The notes under the pieces: model-generated
Database searches by the model: none
What the model was told of the DNA's origin: nothing
Seen by the model: only the letters and a program-made list of their open reading frames with translations
Position numbers and translations under genes: made by a program
Part shown: piece by piece, positions 36,250-45,143 of the stretch
Position numbering within the stretch: position 1 is the stretch's first letter
Layout: each line of letters opens with the position of its first letter
DNA from: Bacillota bacterium
GTDB taxonomy: Bacteria; Bacillota; Desulfotomaculia; Desulfotomaculales; VENG01
Reading direction: 5' to 3'
Length of the DNA stretch: 64,000 nucleotides
NCBI GenBank assembly: GCA_009711705.1
Contig: VENG01000012.1
Coordinates: 78,741 to 142,740 of the forward strand

Positions 36250-37424
36250 AGAAACTACTACTACTTACCTTGGCTTTAACATTATTCATGAGCGGTTGCT
36301 GGAGCCGCGTAGAGTTAGAAGAAAGGATAATCGTAGCAGCTGTCGGATTTGATACAGCCAAAGATCCTGACAAGATAGAGGTTACAGCCCAGATAATAAT
36401 GCCGGGGCAACTAGGAACCACTGACAATGGTGGCGGTAATTCCAAGGAAGCAGTAAACGTATATACTGATACAGGGTATAACGTTTTTGATGCCTTACGA
36501 AATATAACCCGGCAAACCGGAAAAAAGTTATTTCTTGCTGAGATAGGGGTATTCATTGTGGGTGAAAGTCTGGCACGAAAGGACATCGGCTCAGTCATGG
36601 ATTTTATTAGGCGTGATGCTGAGCCCAATATTAGGTCTTGGGTTGTTGTGGTTAAAGGACGGGCTAAGGAGGCCCTTGAAACTCAGCTGACTGTAGAAAA
36701 GGTATGGGCATTACAAATAACAAAAATGATTCAAGCGGCTAAATTTAATGCTAAGGCTCCTATGATAGATATTCTTGATTTTGAAAAGGCTACCAGGAGT
36801 GCAACCACTCGCCCTGTGGTTCCAGTAATGACTATTGGTCAAGAAAAAGAAACCTCTCAAAATTCAATGTATCCCAGCAGAAAGCTGGTCTTGGGTGGTT
36901 CGGCAATTTTTAAAGATTACAGTTTAGTGGGATGCTTGGATGAAGGGGAAAGCCGGGGTTTTCTTTGGATAGATGGTGAAGTGAAAAGTGGGATTGTTGT
37001 TGTTCCTCACCCAGGGGGTGAGGAACAGTTAATGGCTTTGGAAATAATTAGGGCAAGCAGTGAAGTTAAACCAGCCATCAGTAACGACGGCAATATGTCT
37101 ATTAAAATAAAGGTTAATGAAGAAGGTAACATTGGTGAAATCAGACCGGACCATATTGAACTATTTTATCCAGAAAACATTAAGATGCTGGAAAAAGCAA
37201 AACAAACAGTTATACAGAATGAAGTATTAGCAGCAATCGAAAAGGCTCAGGATTTAAATGCAGACATATTCGGTTTTGGAGAAGCGGTACGAAGGAAATA
37301 TCCTAAGGAATGGCCGCAGTATGAAAAAAAGTGGGATGAATTATTTCCCCTCCTGGACGTTCAAGTGGAAGTAGAAGCGAAGATCAGGCGCACCGGTATG
37401 ATTATTAACCCTCAACCGGATTAA
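36246..37424 (+). CDS. Ger(x)C-family spore germination lipoprotein
   Basis: 392 residues. The lipoprotein signal ends in LFMSGCW (lipobox Cys near residue 18). The rest matches the GerAC/GerKC family (VELEERIIVAAVGFDTA, VFDALRNITRQTGKKLFLAE, AEIGVFIVGES). GerC subunits sit on the outer face of the spore inner membrane as part of nutrient germinant receptors. The GTG start overlaps the permease stop as GTGA, with AAGGGGGAAA upstream. The gene is intact although its permease partner is broken, and no GerA-type subunit is in the window. Confidence 0.88.
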   Translation: MKKLLLLTLALTLFMSGCWSRVELEERIIVAAVGFDTAKDPDKIEVTAQIIMPGQLGTTDNGGGNSKEAVNVYTDTGYNVFDALRNITRQTGKKLFLAEIGVFIVGESLARKDIGSVMDFIRRDAEPNIRSWVVVVKGRAKEALETQLTVEKVWALQITKMIQAAKFNAKAPMIDILDFEKATRSATTRPVVPVMTIGQEKETSQNSMYPSRKLVLGGSAIFKDYSLVGCLDEGESRGFLWIDGEVKSGIVVVPHPGGEEQLMALEIIRASSEVKPAISNDGNMSIKIKVNEEGNIGEIRPDHIELFYPENIKMLEKAKQTVIQNEVLAAIEKAQDLNADIFGFGEAVRRKYPKEWPQYEKKWDELFPLLDVQVEVEAKIRRTGMIINPQPD

Positions 37425-37445
37425 TAAATCTATGGGAGTAGACAG

Positions 37446-37604
37446 ATGAAGGTTCTACTAATCTTTTCAATGGTAACTATTATACTGCTTGAAGTTCCGC
37501 GACTAGTACGGGAAAAGTTTTGGCGTGAACTTGGTACTTTTGCGGTTATTATGATCATGGCTTATACATTGGCTTTTTTAGAAGTTTTTGGGGTTAATTA
37601 TTAA
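37446..37604 (+). CDS. Small membrane protein at the end of the ger operon
   Basis: 52 residues, ATG with GGGAG eight bases upstream, 21 bases after the GerC stop. Two hydrophobic segments (residues 2-15 and 32-48) flank a charged centre (RLVREKFWRELG). Short membrane proteins are common at the ends of ger operons, but this one is not recognised as a named family. A terminator follows at once. Confidence 0.6.
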   Translation: MKVLLIFSMVTIILLEVPRLVREKFWRELGTFAVIMIMAYTLAFLEVFGVNY

Positions 37605-37612
37605 TTGCTATG

Positions 37613-37650
37613 GGACAATGGTGGGAAAGGTGCATTGTCCTTTCCTTTTT
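37613..37650 (+). terminator. Terminator of the ger operon
   Basis: GGACAATG pairs with CATTGTCC around a 12-base loop, followed by TTTCCTTTTT. Confidence 0.85.
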
Positions 37651-37842
37651 AAGGCAAGAGGCAATTATGCCTAAAGAGTAAGGGGTGCTACTAGCGAAGG
37701 TTTCTCTAGCACTTGCGACCATGTATTATATAAAAAATCTAATAGCAAACCCTAATGGAAATAAAGTCCGAGCTCCCTAAGGAAAGCGGGCTTATTTTGT
37801 CTGATTTCTGAATCTCTGTTTAAACAAGCATTTTGAGAGTTT

Positions 37843-38379
37843 TTGAAAGAATACGGGCACCGCGCTGTATATGAGCTAGATATTATTAATCCCAGGTGGA
37901 GAGAGGACCCCACATACCTATTAAATATCATAGGTAGCACTTTGGATACCGCTGATCTGAGTAAACTAAAGACAGAGCAAAAAGAAAAATGTGAACAGGC
38001 CTGGAAGGAAATCAGGGAAAAGGTGCCCTCTCGGAAACACAAATCAATTAAAAAACTTGTTGGTAAGGCTCAAAGCGGGGCCGCCGTGCGGGAAAAAACC
38101 AAATCAGTGTTGGCCGAGGCCATGGAAGCATACCGAATGATTGCCCAGGAGTTAGGTATTCGTTTTTATGAACGGGGCTTCATTGAAAATCGGGAAGATG
38201 TCTACTTTTGTACCTGGCCAGAGTTAACATCGATAATAAACGGGGCATGGGACGGCACCGGGCTACAGTATCTGATTTCTGACAGAAAAGCCACCAAAGA
38301 AGAAATGGAAAGGATTTCACCGCCCGATATTATTTTGGGGCAGGTTCCTAAGTATGCCGAGACTATAACTATTTTATAA
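37843..38379 (+). pseudogene. Fragment of a PEP-synthase/dikinase-like gene
   Basis: 178 residues match the central linker region of PEP-synthase-like dikinases (EYGHRAVYELDIINPRWRED, ENREDVYF, ISPPDIILG). The ATP-grasp domain is absent, and the reading ends just before the swivelling phospho-His domain. An in-frame TGA (37834-37836) lies immediately upstream, after residues FKQAF that look like family sequence. It is therefore an internal piece of a longer gene. A related piece is at 49707 (minus) and a full-length relative at 53115. Between 37651 and 37842 there is only a GTGCTA / TAGCAC hairpin. Confidence 0.75.
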
Positions 38380-38381
38380 AG

Positions 38382-38424
38382 AAACCCGTCAACCCTTGCG
38401 TTTAAAGGGCTGACGGGTTTTTAA
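38382..38424 (+). terminator. Terminator after the dikinase fragment
   Basis: AAACCCGTCAACCCTT pairs with AAAGGGCTGACGGGTTT around GCGTT, followed by TTAATTT. Nearly identical to the hairpin at 35314. Confidence 0.85.
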
Positions 38425-38475
38425 TTTGGTTTTCCTACTTTGCATAATTGGTGAACGGAACGGTATGTAGAAATG

Positions 38476-38565
38476 CTATAGCACCCACCCACTGTGACCG
38501 GTTTCCTCAGTGGCAACTTCTTCAATACCGGTATCTTTTTGAGTGATGGCCTGGAATTCATTCAT
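38476..38565 (-). other. Possible gene remnant, about 29 codons
   Basis: A minus-strand frame reads SFTGHSNELMNEF, then TGIEEVATEETGHSGWVL before a stop. The composition looks protein-like, but there is no ribosome site, a stop lies just upstream, and the family is not recognised. The rest of 38425-38732 holds only the promoter region of the response regulator. Confidence 0.2.
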
Positions 38566-38732
38566 TAACTCATTGGAGTGACCGGTGAAAGAGATGAATT
38601 ATTGCGTAGGTAATCTTAAGAAAGTCTTAATAATTTTATCAAGTGTTTTGCAAAGATTGCCTGTCAGAATTATTTTATAAAGGCAGGTGATTTAATTGTA
38701 AGATAATATAACAATATAGTGGGGTGATTTTA

Positions 38733-39428
38733 ATGGATAAACTGAATGTCTTAGTGTGTGATGATGATAGCGCAATAGTTGATGCTTTGGAAATATACCT
38801 AAAGCAAGAAAATTACGGGGTAGTAAAAGCCTATAGCGGAATTCAGGTCTTAAAGGCTTTGTCTGAACAGAAAATCCATCTGGTTCTGCTGGATATCATG
38901 ATGCCGGAACTGGATGGCCTGTCTACAACGATAAAGATTCGTGAGGAACTAAATATCCCTATTATAATACTATCCGCCAAATCAGAGGATACGGATAAAA
39001 TTACCGGGCTAAACTTTGGTGCCGATGATTATGTAACCAAACCATTTAACCCGCTGGAGCTAATGGCCAGGGTCAAATCACAAATGCGCCGCTACACAGC
39101 GCTGGGCAGTTTGGTGTCCAAAAACAACATTTTAAAGACCGGCAGTTTAGAACTTGATGTAGAAGCTAAAGAATTATGCGTGGATGGGGAACCGGTTAAA
39201 TTAACCGCAACTGAATATGGTATTGTGCTGTTCCTCATGAAAAATATGGGCCATGTATTTTCCATCGAACAAATATATGAGCATGTCTGGAACGAGCCGT
39301 CATATTCTGCGGAGAATACCGTTCCGGTACATATTAGACGTATCAGAGAAAAAATTGAAATCAATCCCAAAGAACCAAAATATTTAAAGGTGGTATGGGG
39401 AATTGGATACAAAATTGAAAAATGTTAA
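38733..39428 (+). CDS. OmpR/PhoB-family response regulator
   Basis: 231 residues: a receiver domain with the acidic pocket (VCDDD), phospho-acceptor Asp in LLDIMMPELDG and Lys in YVTKPFNPLELMARV, then a winged-helix DNA-binding domain (~130-231, ending in VVWGIGYKIEK). ATG 38733 was chosen over the GTG at 38724 because GGGGTGATTTTA precedes it. It overlaps the histidine kinase gene by 26 bases, so the two are co-translated. The targets are unknown; the pair resembles VanR/VanS-type systems only at the family level. Confidence 0.93.
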   Translation: MDKLNVLVCDDDSAIVDALEIYLKQENYGVVKAYSGIQVLKALSEQKIHLVLLDIMMPELDGLSTTIKIREELNIPIIILSAKSEDTDKITGLNFGADDYVTKPFNPLELMARVKSQMRRYTALGSLVSKNNILKTGSLELDVEAKELCVDGEPVKLTATEYGIVLFLMKNMGHVFSIEQIYEHVWNEPSYSAENTVPVHIRRIREKIEINPKEPKYLKVVWGIGYKIEKC

Positions 39429-41376
39429 ATACTCGCCGGGGGCAAAAATTGCCGCTTTCATTATTGTATGGCTGTGCGTGATGAGCACTGTTGGAAGCGG
39501 CCTTTTTTTGTTGTATCATTATGACACCCTAAATAGTAAAACTTATTATGATACTTCCAATTTCAAGCATCAATTTGGCAGGTTGGTTCAAGATGCCTTG
39601 GAATTTAACGTTAAATTGAAAAGTGAAGCAAATATTAAAGCTATGGATGGTGCGAAAGAAGACTTTGACCTTAAAAGTAATTTGCAGCGCTATTACGACT
39701 TAAAAAATAAAATTTCCGGTACAGTTAATTTTGCGTACTATTTAAAGAATACCCAAACAGGAGAGACCGTCATCAATATAACGGCCCAAGATGCGCTTGC
39801 CTTAATACAAAAACAGCCTACCGTTGTAAATTATAACCAGTGGACATCCGGGGCGGAGCCGTATTATCCATTTAGCTATGAGATAACCCAAATGTTAGCG
39901 GATACACCGTATGAGTTTTATGCGGCGGTTATTGAGCCGTTAAAGCCGGGAGATGTATTTTTTGATGATTTTAAGAGTTATTCCCTATATAAAGAATTAT
40001 CAACTAATGTGACCATTTTGTTTATAACATCAATAGTTTTGATGCTTTTAGCCTTTATTTATCTGGTCACGGTTACCGGGCGGCAGGAACGGGGAGGTGT
40101 AATAACCCTTTCCTTTGTAGACAGGATATATACCGATCTGCACTCCGTACTGGTTTTTATCGCTGCTGTGATCTCGGTGGTTATGGTAAGCTCAACAAAC
40201 TTTACTTACCCTGGCCGGGTGGAATTACTTTTCACGGGCATTATCTTTGGGTTAGGCGTATTAATAGGTCTAAATTATATCCTGTCCATGGCCAGACAGA
40301 TTAAGAGCAAACAGCTTATTAAAAACACACTGATTTATAAAGCTTTCGATTTATTCTTTAGCGGTAAGGCTTTTAAAATATGGACACTGCTGCTGCTCCT
40401 CGCGTATGGGGCGGTAAACGGTATTTTATTTGCATTAGCTGCAGAAACCCGTGAGGGATTTTTGATCTTTTTCTTTTTAATAATACCCTTTAATGTTGCT
40501 GCTTTTTATTTTGCGGCTAAGGCACTTGTGTCTTTATCACATATTATGGATGGTGTAAAGGAAATCTCAGCCGGTAATATAGACTATGTGTTAGATCGAT
40601 CTCAGGTATCGGTTGCTTTCGCAGGTTTTGCAAAAGACATCCAAAGTATCCAGGGAGGGTTGAAAAAAGCCGTTATCGAGGCTGTTAAAGGGGAACGGAT
40701 GAAAACCGACCTCATTGCTAATGTATCCCATGATTTGAAAACACCTTTAACCTCCGTTATCAATTATGTTGACTTGCTAAAGCAGGAGGATCTAAAAAGC
40801 GAAAAGGCCGATGATTATTTATGTGTTTTGGAAGAAAAGTCTGCCAGGTTAAAGCAACTAATTGAGGATTTAATTGAAGCGAGTAAGGCTTCAAGCGGTA
40901 ATCTTGCTGTAAATGCGGAAAAAATTGATTTACAAGAACTGGTTATGCAGGCATGCGGTGAGTATGAGGAAAAGATTAAAAAAGCAGAGCTGGATGTGCA
41001 CATTAATGCTGTAGATGAAAAGACATTTATATCTGCCGACGGAAAACATATGTGGCGCATAGTTGAAAATCTGTTGTCTAATGTAGTGAAATATTCACTG
41101 CCGCATTCACGAGTATACATTAATGTTTCCCAAAGTGACCAATATGGATTACTAACTGTAAAAAATATATCCGCTAATCCCCTTGATATTCCCCCTGAAC
41201 AGCTGACAGAACGATTTGTTCGAGGGGATGAATCCAGAACGATGGAAGGATCAGGTCTGGGCCTTTCCATTGCCCAAAGTTTAACTAATATACAGGGAGG
41301 AAGGTTTAAGATAAGAATTGATGGTGATTTATTTAAAGTGGTTTTAGAAATGCCCTTATGGTTAAAAGCTGACTGA
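39403..41376 (+). CDS. Membrane histidine kinase
   Basis: 657 residues. A first membrane span (~14-36) is followed by a ~160-residue outer domain, then about five further spans between residues 200 and 370, a linker (ISAGNIDYVLDRSQ), the phospho-acceptor H443 (NVSHDLKTPLTS), and the ATPase domain (NLLSNVVKYSL, GSGLGLSIAQSL). The TTG start is inside the response-regulator gene; TTG 39415 is also possible. The multi-span module between the outer domain and the kinase core is larger than in common two-span sensors. It phosphorylates the partner at 38733; the stimulus is unknown. Confidence 0.92.
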   Translation: MDTKLKNVKYSPGAKIAAFIIVWLCVMSTVGSGLFLLYHYDTLNSKTYYDTSNFKHQFGRLVQDALEFNVKLKSEANIKAMDGAKEDFDLKSNLQRYYDLKNKISGTVNFAYYLKNTQTGETVINITAQDALALIQKQPTVVNYNQWTSGAEPYYPFSYEITQMLADTPYEFYAAVIEPLKPGDVFFDDFKSYSLYKELSTNVTILFITSIVLMLLAFIYLVTVTGRQERGGVITLSFVDRIYTDLHSVLVFIAAVISVVMVSSTNFTYPGRVELLFTGIIFGLGVLIGLNYILSMARQIKSKQLIKNTLIYKAFDLFFSGKAFKIWTLLLLLAYGAVNGILFALAAETREGFLIFFFLIIPFNVAAFYFAAKALVSLSHIMDGVKEISAGNIDYVLDRSQVSVAFAGFAKDIQSIQGGLKKAVIEAVKGERMKTDLIANVSHDLKTPLTSVINYVDLLKQEDLKSEKADDYLCVLEEKSARLKQLIEDLIEASKASSGNLAVNAEKIDLQELVMQACGEYEEKIKKAELDVHINAVDEKTFISADGKHMWRIVENLLSNVVKYSLPHSRVYINVSQSDQYGLLTVKNISANPLDIPPEQLTERFVRGDESRTMEGSGLGLSIAQSLTNIQGGRFKIRIDGDLFKVVLEMPLWLKAD

Positions 41377-41413
41377 CTTCATTCTTCTAAATCAAATTGA
41401 ATAAAATGTTGTA

Positions 41414-41450
41414 TTTGCCGGTTAGGGTGAATTTCACCTTGACCGGCAAA
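41414..41450. terminator. Hairpin between convergent kinase and LysR genes
   Basis: TTTGCCGGT pairs with ACCGGCAAA, with an inner GGGTGAA / TTCACC stem. It lies five bases past the LysR stop and 37 bases past the kinase stop. A/T pairs at the stem base and A-run allow termination in either direction. Confidence 0.65.
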
Positions 41451-41454
41451 AAAA

Positions 41455-42375
41455 TTATAAGGCTTCAAAGTTTTCACATAATGATTTTATAAAATCATTG
41501 ATAATATTAGGAATCCTATATTTTGGATTTATAACATAGCCAACGGAAATGTTAGTATCGAAGTCAGAGATCGGTATGGCACGAATTGACCCGTTTTGTA
41601 AATAGATATCTTTTTGTGACATTTTTTCTGGAAAGAAGGCAACATAATTTGAGTATTGTATCATTCTACGGATGTTGCTGAGTTCATCTGTACGGAAAGC
41701 GATATTTGGCTTTTGTATGCCATTAAAAAGTGAGCTTAACCCTGAGTTTTGTGTTTGAAATTCTTCACGATAAGCGATATATGGTTCTAATAGAGCTTCT
41801 TGTAAAGTGATACTTTGTTTATTGTATAACGGAGAAGCCTGTCCCACATATAGTACATAGCGATCGTTAAATAACGGATAATATTCCAGAGTACCTAAAT
41901 ATAAGGTGCTGTCATGAATAAGTAGACCTATACTTGAAAAACCAGAAACTACCTTGCGGATAACTTCCGTAGTTTCATCAGTATGAACAGATAGTTTGAG
42001 AGGTAGATTATTCTTTGTTAGCCTCATAATACATTCGGGAATTAGAAAATCACAAATACAGGGAATGGCGGATATATGAATCATTTCTGATTGATAGTCA
42101 GGTGAGAAAGCACGTATTTCATCAATAATTGAAAAAATTTCAACAGCTTTTTCGATAACCTGATTACCGACCTCAGTGGGCTGTACTCCTTTGCAGTTTC
42201 GCTCAAGCAAAAGGATATTGAGCTCTTTCTCTAAATTTGCAATAGAAGAGCTTAATGCTGATTGCGAAATGTAATTTTTCTCAGCAGCAATAGAAATAGA
42301 ATTATACTTGGCTGCTTCGATAAAATATTGCAGTTGAGTAAGTTTGATAGCTAACACTCCCTCGTGTTGTGTCAA
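41455..42375 (-). CDS. LysR-family transcriptional regulator
   Basis: 306 residues. The N-terminal winged helix is recognisable (LTQLQYFIEAAKYNSISIAA, SQSALSSSIANLEKELN), followed by a periplasmic-binding-like effector domain. The start is uncertain: TTG 42375 has no ribosome site, and GTG 42357 lies directly behind GAGGGA; a TATAAT box is about ten bases upstream. It is divergent from the type I phosphodiesterase at 42635 across 260 bases, so it is the likely regulator of that gene. Confidence 0.85.
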   Translation of the reverse strand: MTQHEGVLAIKLTQLQYFIEAAKYNSISIAAEKNYISQSALSSSIANLEKELNILLLERNCKGVQPTEVGNQVIEKAVEIFSIIDEIRAFSPDYQSEMIHISAIPCICDFLIPECIMRLTKNNLPLKLSVHTDETTEVIRKVVSGFSSIGLLIHDSTLYLGTLEYYPLFNDRYVLYVGQASPLYNKQSITLQEALLEPYIAYREEFQTQNSGLSSLFNGIQKPNIAFRTDELSNIRRMIQYSNYVAFFPEKMSQKDIYLQNGSIRAIPISDFDTNISVGYVINPKYRIPNIINDFIKSLCENFEAL

Positions 42376-42634
42376 ATTTTATTATAACTTATTATTTAGG
42401 CTCTGTAAAAATTTTTACCACTCGAAAATTATTTTACATTCTTATTTTACTAGTCGGCTAATCAATTTATCTGATATCCCGTATCTATTTTTGTTGATTC
42501 CCAAAGAAAAATAAAATTGATAAAGTGAACACATAGTTGGTTTTTGATGAACCACAAATAGATTATTGATAACTCAATATTAAACAATTAGATGTTAATT
42601 AGTAAAATATTGGTAAGGGAGGGAGATTAAATTT

Positions 42635-44683
42635 ATGAAAAGAAAGGCACTCACCAATAAAGTATTGGTATTAGGCGTTGATGGCATGGATCCAAGAATT
42701 AGTCGGAAATTCTTAGCTGAGGGAAAAATGCCTAACTTACAAAAATTGATTGACCGGGGAGCTGCTAGAGAAGATTTAAATCTACTCGGTGCGATTCCAA
42801 CGATTACACCGCCTTGTTGGACCACACTTGCTACGGGTGCTTATCCAGGAACTCATAATATCACCTGTTTTTGGAAGCAATCTCCCAAAAGTCTAGATGC
42901 AGTTGTTTATAATTTAGATTCTCGTAATTGCACTGCAGAACAAATATGGAATATCACTTCCGAAGCCGGTTTGAAGACTATGGTTTGGCATTGGCCTGGG
43001 AGTGCTTGGCCTCCATCTTCTACTAGTGAAAATCTGAGTGTTGTGGATGGTACACAACCAGGTTCAGTTAATATGGGCGTTGCACAGCTCGACTGGGAGA
43101 AAATTATTGTCGCTGCACCTGAAATTGAAGAAGTACGTTACGCGCCAAGAGTGGAGAAACAAGCTGGTGTTGGTTGCATAATTACCGACTTGGAAGACAC
43201 TTTAGACGATGATGTTGATGATGAAATGATGGAAATTTGGTGGGGCGATAAATCTCGTGAAGGTGGAGAAATTCGTACCTACGTTATGGAAGATGAAGAT
43301 ACGGAAGTTGTTGTTGGTAGTAAGGTAGCTTACGATATTGTTAACTCTCCTCTTAAAGATGCTACAGGTTGGGCAAATGCTCCGGAAGGGGCTAAAGAAT
43401 TCACCATTCTTACTTCTGGTGGTGTAACGAGACGTCCAGCCTTAATTCTTAAAAATGGAGCCGGCGAATATGATCGAGTGGCAATTTACAAGAATAAGAA
43501 GGCAGAAACGCCGATTGTTACTTTAGAAAAAGATAAAATGGTTACCGGTATTATTGATGATGTTACAAAAAAAGAAGTCACTAAGCCGGCATGCCGCTCT
43601 ATGAAGATTATGGAACTTGATCCAGCAGGTGAAAAAGTTAGACTCTGGATTAGTAATGCTCTGGATATTTCTAGTGACCAATTATGGCATCCCAAGCCTC
43701 TTTATAAAGAAATAATTGAAAATGTTGGTCATGTTCCACCTGTTAGTTTAATCGGTGGTGAAGAGGATGATATAGTTCGTGAAGTATTCGAACCTTCTTG
43801 GGTACTTTATAACAAATGGCAAGCCGATTGCCTTAATTATTGCATTAAAGAAAAAGGATATGAAGTAGTAATTTCTCATCTTCACAATATTGATTGTGCA
43901 GGTCACCAGTTATGGCACCTGGCTAAGACATTGGAACCTTGGAATTATACAGATGAAAAAACCTATCAAGATTTTATTGAAAAATTCTATATTCAAACAG
44001 ATGATTATCTCGGTGAATTCATGCATTTATTGGATGAAGGTTGGACTGTGTTACTTGTAAGTGACCATGGTTTGATAGTTGGGGAAAACGTACCTCCTAT
44101 TATTGGTGAATATGGTGGCCTTAGTACACCGGTTATGGAAGACTTGGGCTATACAGTGATGAAAAAAGATGAAAATGGCAATTCCCTAAGAGAAGTAGAT
44201 TGGGAAAAGACAAGGGCTGTTCAGATCCGTAGTAACTATATATATGTCAATCTCAAAGGCCGAGACACATATGGTATTGTAGATCCGAAAGATAAGTATG
44301 ATTTGGAAGAACAAATAATCTCCGATTTATACAATTACAGAGATCATCGGACAGGCAAGCGTGTTATAGGTATCGCTTTAAGAAATAAAGACGCCGTGTT
44401 GCTCGGTGCTAATGGTCCAGAATGTGGTGATATTTTCTTCTCACTTGAAGAAGGATACAACAGATTGCATGGCGATGGTCTTTCTACTTCAGAGGGATAT
44501 TTTGAAACATCAGTTTCGCCAATTTTTGTAGCGGCAGGTCCCGGTATTAAGCCTGGATGTAAAACAGAACGTATTATCAGGCAAGTTGACGTTGCACCTT
44601 CAATTTCAGCATTGTTAGGTTTGCGTTACCCTGCGCAATGTGAAGGCGCTCCGGTTTATCAGATTCTATCTGAAGATATTTAA
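42635..44683 (+). CDS. Type I phosphodiesterase/nucleotide pyrophosphatase family protein
   Basis: 682 residues of the alkaline-phosphatase superfamily. Metal-site motifs are visible: VLGVDGMDPR at the N-terminus, the nucleophile region ITPPCWTTLATGAYPGTHNI, HNIDCAGHQLWH, VSDHGL, and a late His (NRLHGDGLSTSEGYF). It has no signal peptide, so it is probably cytoplasmic. The central ~180 residues (about 180-360) are an insertion with a beta-rich character. Substrate unknown: nucleotide, phosphonate or sulfate esters are all possible. GGGAGGGAG precedes the ATG. Monocistronic with a terminator; a LysR gene is divergent. Confidence 0.82.
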   Translation: MKRKALTNKVLVLGVDGMDPRISRKFLAEGKMPNLQKLIDRGAAREDLNLLGAIPTITPPCWTTLATGAYPGTHNITCFWKQSPKSLDAVVYNLDSRNCTAEQIWNITSEAGLKTMVWHWPGSAWPPSSTSENLSVVDGTQPGSVNMGVAQLDWEKIIVAAPEIEEVRYAPRVEKQAGVGCIITDLEDTLDDDVDDEMMEIWWGDKSREGGEIRTYVMEDEDTEVVVGSKVAYDIVNSPLKDATGWANAPEGAKEFTILTSGGVTRRPALILKNGAGEYDRVAIYKNKKAETPIVTLEKDKMVTGIIDDVTKKEVTKPACRSMKIMELDPAGEKVRLWISNALDISSDQLWHPKPLYKEIIENVGHVPPVSLIGGEEDDIVREVFEPSWVLYNKWQADCLNYCIKEKGYEVVISHLHNIDCAGHQLWHLAKTLEPWNYTDEKTYQDFIEKFYIQTDDYLGEFMHLLDEGWTVLLVSDHGLIVGENVPPIIGEYGGLSTPVMEDLGYTVMKKDENGNSLREVDWEKTRAVQIRSNYIYVNLKGRDTYGIVDPKDKYDLEEQIISDLYNYRDHRTGKRVIGIALRNKDAVLLGANGPECGDIFFSLEEGYNRLHGDGLSTSEGYFETSVSPIFVAAGPGIKPGCKTERIIRQVDVAPSISALLGLRYPAQCEGAPVYQILSEDI

Positions 44684-44689
44684 TAAACA

Positions 44690-44723
44690 AGCTATCGGAT
44701 TAACACTCCGATAGCTGTTTTTT
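44690..44723 (+). terminator. Terminator of the phosphodiesterase gene
   Basis: AGCTATCGGA pairs perfectly with TCCGATAGCT around seven bases, followed by GTTTTTT. Confidence 0.9.
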
Positions 44724-44787
44724 AAATCGAGGTTAAAATAAAAGCGCAACAAATATAGCCTGGTTAATTGGTAAGGAGTGAAAAAAC

Positions 44788-45114
44788 ATGTCTTTGCAGC
44801 AATTAAACTCAAACCGTTTTGAAGAAATTATCTATGATAACTGTGAGCCCTGCCTGGTGATCTTCACCAGAAAAAGCTGCCACGTATGTAAAGAGGTCGT
44901 TTCGACGTTAGAAGAATTGCAACCTGAATATGAAGGTAAATTTGGTTTCTATTTTGTTGATGTTGAAGAGGATAAGAACTTATACCAAAGGTTTTCCTTA
45001 AAGGGAGTTCCGCAAATACTTTTTTTTAATGAGGGCGAATATAAAGGAAAACTCGCGGGTGAAGTCGAGGATGAAGAAGTTGAGGAAAAAATAGCAGAAG
45101 TTCTTGGCGAGTAA
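44788..45114 (+). CDS. Thioredoxin with CHVC active site
   Basis: 108 residues of the thioredoxin fold. The active site is C-H-V-C (FTRKSCHVCKEV) rather than WCGPC, and the cis-Pro is in GVPQILFF. It reduces disulfides in the cytoplasm. TAAGGAGTG precedes the ATG. The thioredoxin-reductase-like gene follows 29 bases later, so they are a functional pair. Thioredoxins with unusual active sites near thioredoxin reductase are known in glycine/betaine-reductase anaerobes; no such reductase genes are visible here. Confidence 0.88.
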   Translation: MSLQQLNSNRFEEIIYDNCEPCLVIFTRKSCHVCKEVVSTLEELQPEYEGKFGFYFVDVEEDKNLYQRFSLKGVPQILFFNEGEYKGKLAGEVEDEEVEEKIAEVLGE

Positions 45115-45143
45115 AACAAGAAATCAAAAGGGATGTGGCATAG

